Shown here: one piece after another, positions 63,268 to 64,000 of the stretch
How positions within the stretch are numbered: the stretch's first letter is position 1
Layout of the letters: every line of letters begins with the position of its first letter
DNA from: an uncultured Erythrobacter sp.
Lineage (GTDB): Bacteria > Pseudomonadota > Alphaproteobacteria > Sphingomonadales > Sphingomonadaceae
DNA: 64,000 bases
Assembly (NCBI GenBank): GCA_947499095.1
Contig: CANMMR010000004.1
Coordinates: 124,001 to 188,000 of the forward strand
Direction of reading: 5' to 3'
Position numbers and translations under genes: made by a program
The notes under the pieces: model-generated
What the model was told of the DNA's origin: nothing
The model's input: the letters and a program-made list of their open reading frames with translations, nothing else
Databases searched by the model: none

Positions 63268-64000
63268 TCACGTCTTTTGCGCCGCCTTTTTCTTCTTCAT
63301 CGTGTCGTGAAAGCGGTCCGCCCAGCCGGGCTTAACCACCTGCTCTGCGCGCACCATGCGCAGGTCCCCGGCACCCACGTCGCGGCTCACCGCGCTTCCC
63401 GCTGCCACGATGGCGTCGGGGCCGATGGTGATCGGAGCGATCAGCGCGCTGTTGGAGCCGATGAAGGCCCGCTCTCCGATCACGGTTTTGTATTTGAAAT
63501 AGCCATCGTAATTACAGGTAATCGTGCCCGCGCCGATATTTGCCCCCGCACCGACCTCTGCATCGCCGAGATAGGTAAGGTGACTTGCCTTAGCGCCTTC
63601 GCCCAGGGTCGCTTTCTTCATCTCGACGAAATTGCCGACGAAGCTGTCCTTCTCCATCACCGCCCCGGGTCGCAGGCGGGCATAAGGGCCGACTTGCGCG
63701 GCTTCGCCGATGGTCGCGCCTTCGATATGGCTGAAACTCTTGATTTGCGCCCCGCTTGCCACGGTGACGCCGGGGCCGAAGACCACGTTCGGGTCGATGG
63801 TCACATCGGCGGCCAGCTTCGTATCGTAGCTGAAGAACACCGTTTCGGGAGCGCGCAGAGTGACGCCCTCGGCCATCCAGTGCTCGCGCTGCTCCACCTG
63901 CCATTGCGCCTCGGCAGCGGCGAGCTCGGCGCGGCTGTTGATCCCGGCGACCTCGTTGGCATCGGTTTCCACGACCACCACCCTGTCGCCACGCGCAATC
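63268..64000 (-). CDS. glmU: GlmU, bifunctional UDP-GlcNAc pyrophosphorylase/acetyltransferase (C-terminal part, cut by window edge)
   Basis: The C-terminal left-handed beta-helix of GlmU is visible with [33 protein letters not shown] and [20 protein letters not shown], including the acetyltransferase His/Asn/Tyr residues. The N-terminal uridyltransferase extends past the right edge; the tail with [10 protein letters not shown] marks the linker. GlmU makes UDP-GlcNAc for peptidoglycan and lipopolysaccharide. About 244 residues are here. Confidence 0.95.
   Translation of the reverse strand, partial: IARGDRVVVVETDANEVAGINSRAELAAAEAQWQVEQREHWMAEGVTLRAPETVFFSYDTKLAADVTIDPNVVFGPGVTVASGAQIKSFSHIEGATIGEAAQVGPYARLRPGAVMEKDSFVGNFVEMKKATLGEGAKASHLTYLGDAEVGAGANIGAGTITCNYDGYFKYKTVIGERAFIGSNSALIAPITIGPDAIVAAGSAVSRDVGAGDLRMVRAEQVVKPGWADRFHDTMKKKKAAQKT

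Overview
The window is high-GC chromosomal DNA from an alphaproteobacterium, most likely an Erythrobacteraceae or Sphingomonadales member (Erythrobacter, Qipengyuania or Altererythrobacter type). This rests on gene content and order: a Ros/MucR regulator, the rpmF-plsX-fabH-ihfA-merR string, an atpHAGDC F1 operon with no F0 genes and a very short epsilon subunit, DciA beside mutY and smc, an FeS-cluster photolyase, and GGAAC-type general stress response promoters. I see no prophage, transposase, CRISPR array, tRNA or rRNA gene. Genus assignment is inference.

Layout. 1-2739: tsaB (cut by the edge), rimI, mucR, fur and a plsC-type acyltransferase, all on the plus strand. 2736-10097: a mostly minus-strand block of LysR, corC, ybeY, a small membrane protein, phoH, miaB, another small membrane protein and ppiB, with one plus-strand secreted protein. 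10192-12670: mgtE, a DUF1489 protein, an entericidin-like lipopeptide and a disordered hydrophilic protein, the last two behind stress-type promoters. 12725-15587: DsbA/FrnE-like protein, nudC and a Tat-exported serine hydrolase. 15697-25486: small membrane protein, mutY, dciA, two DsbA-like thiol proteins, smc, an M24 peptidase and an amidohydrolase. 25496-28511: merR, ihfA, fabH, plsX, rpmF. 28512-28892 has no gene but holds a paired-hairpin repeat. 28893-31867: metallo-hydrolase, cytochrome c lipoprotein, a small lipoprotein, and an S24 (LexA/CI-like) regulator divergent from two small genes across twin operators. 31880-39893: hydroxyacid dehydrogenase, DUF559-like protein, cysS, a second paired repeat, nitroreductase, unknown, cobT, transaldolase, TIM-barrel epimerase and DUF4197 protein. 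39958-48719: priA, photolyase, aldehyde dehydrogenase, ada, membrane serine protease, TauD-like dioxygenase. 48916-54050: ATP synthase F1 operon interrupted by a lipoprotein gene. 54198-59399: overlapping cell-surface glycosylation genes. 59499-64000: S9 peptidase, a broken O-antigen ligase, an HNH protein and glmU (cut by the edge).

Most of the window is housekeeping. The best leads for something new are: (i) the repeat at 28751-28893, two inverted copies of a unit whose hairpin stems differ but stay fully paired around a constant ATCC loop; (ii) a 30-bp GGAAC promoter block shared by two loci about 31 kb apart, with related sites nearby, suggesting a local general-stress regulon; (iii) the S24 regulator, twin palindromic operators and two divergent small genes, which look like a compact self-regulated switch; and (iv) a lipoprotein gene inside the F1 ATP synthase operon. 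All calls come from reading the sequence; no database search was run.
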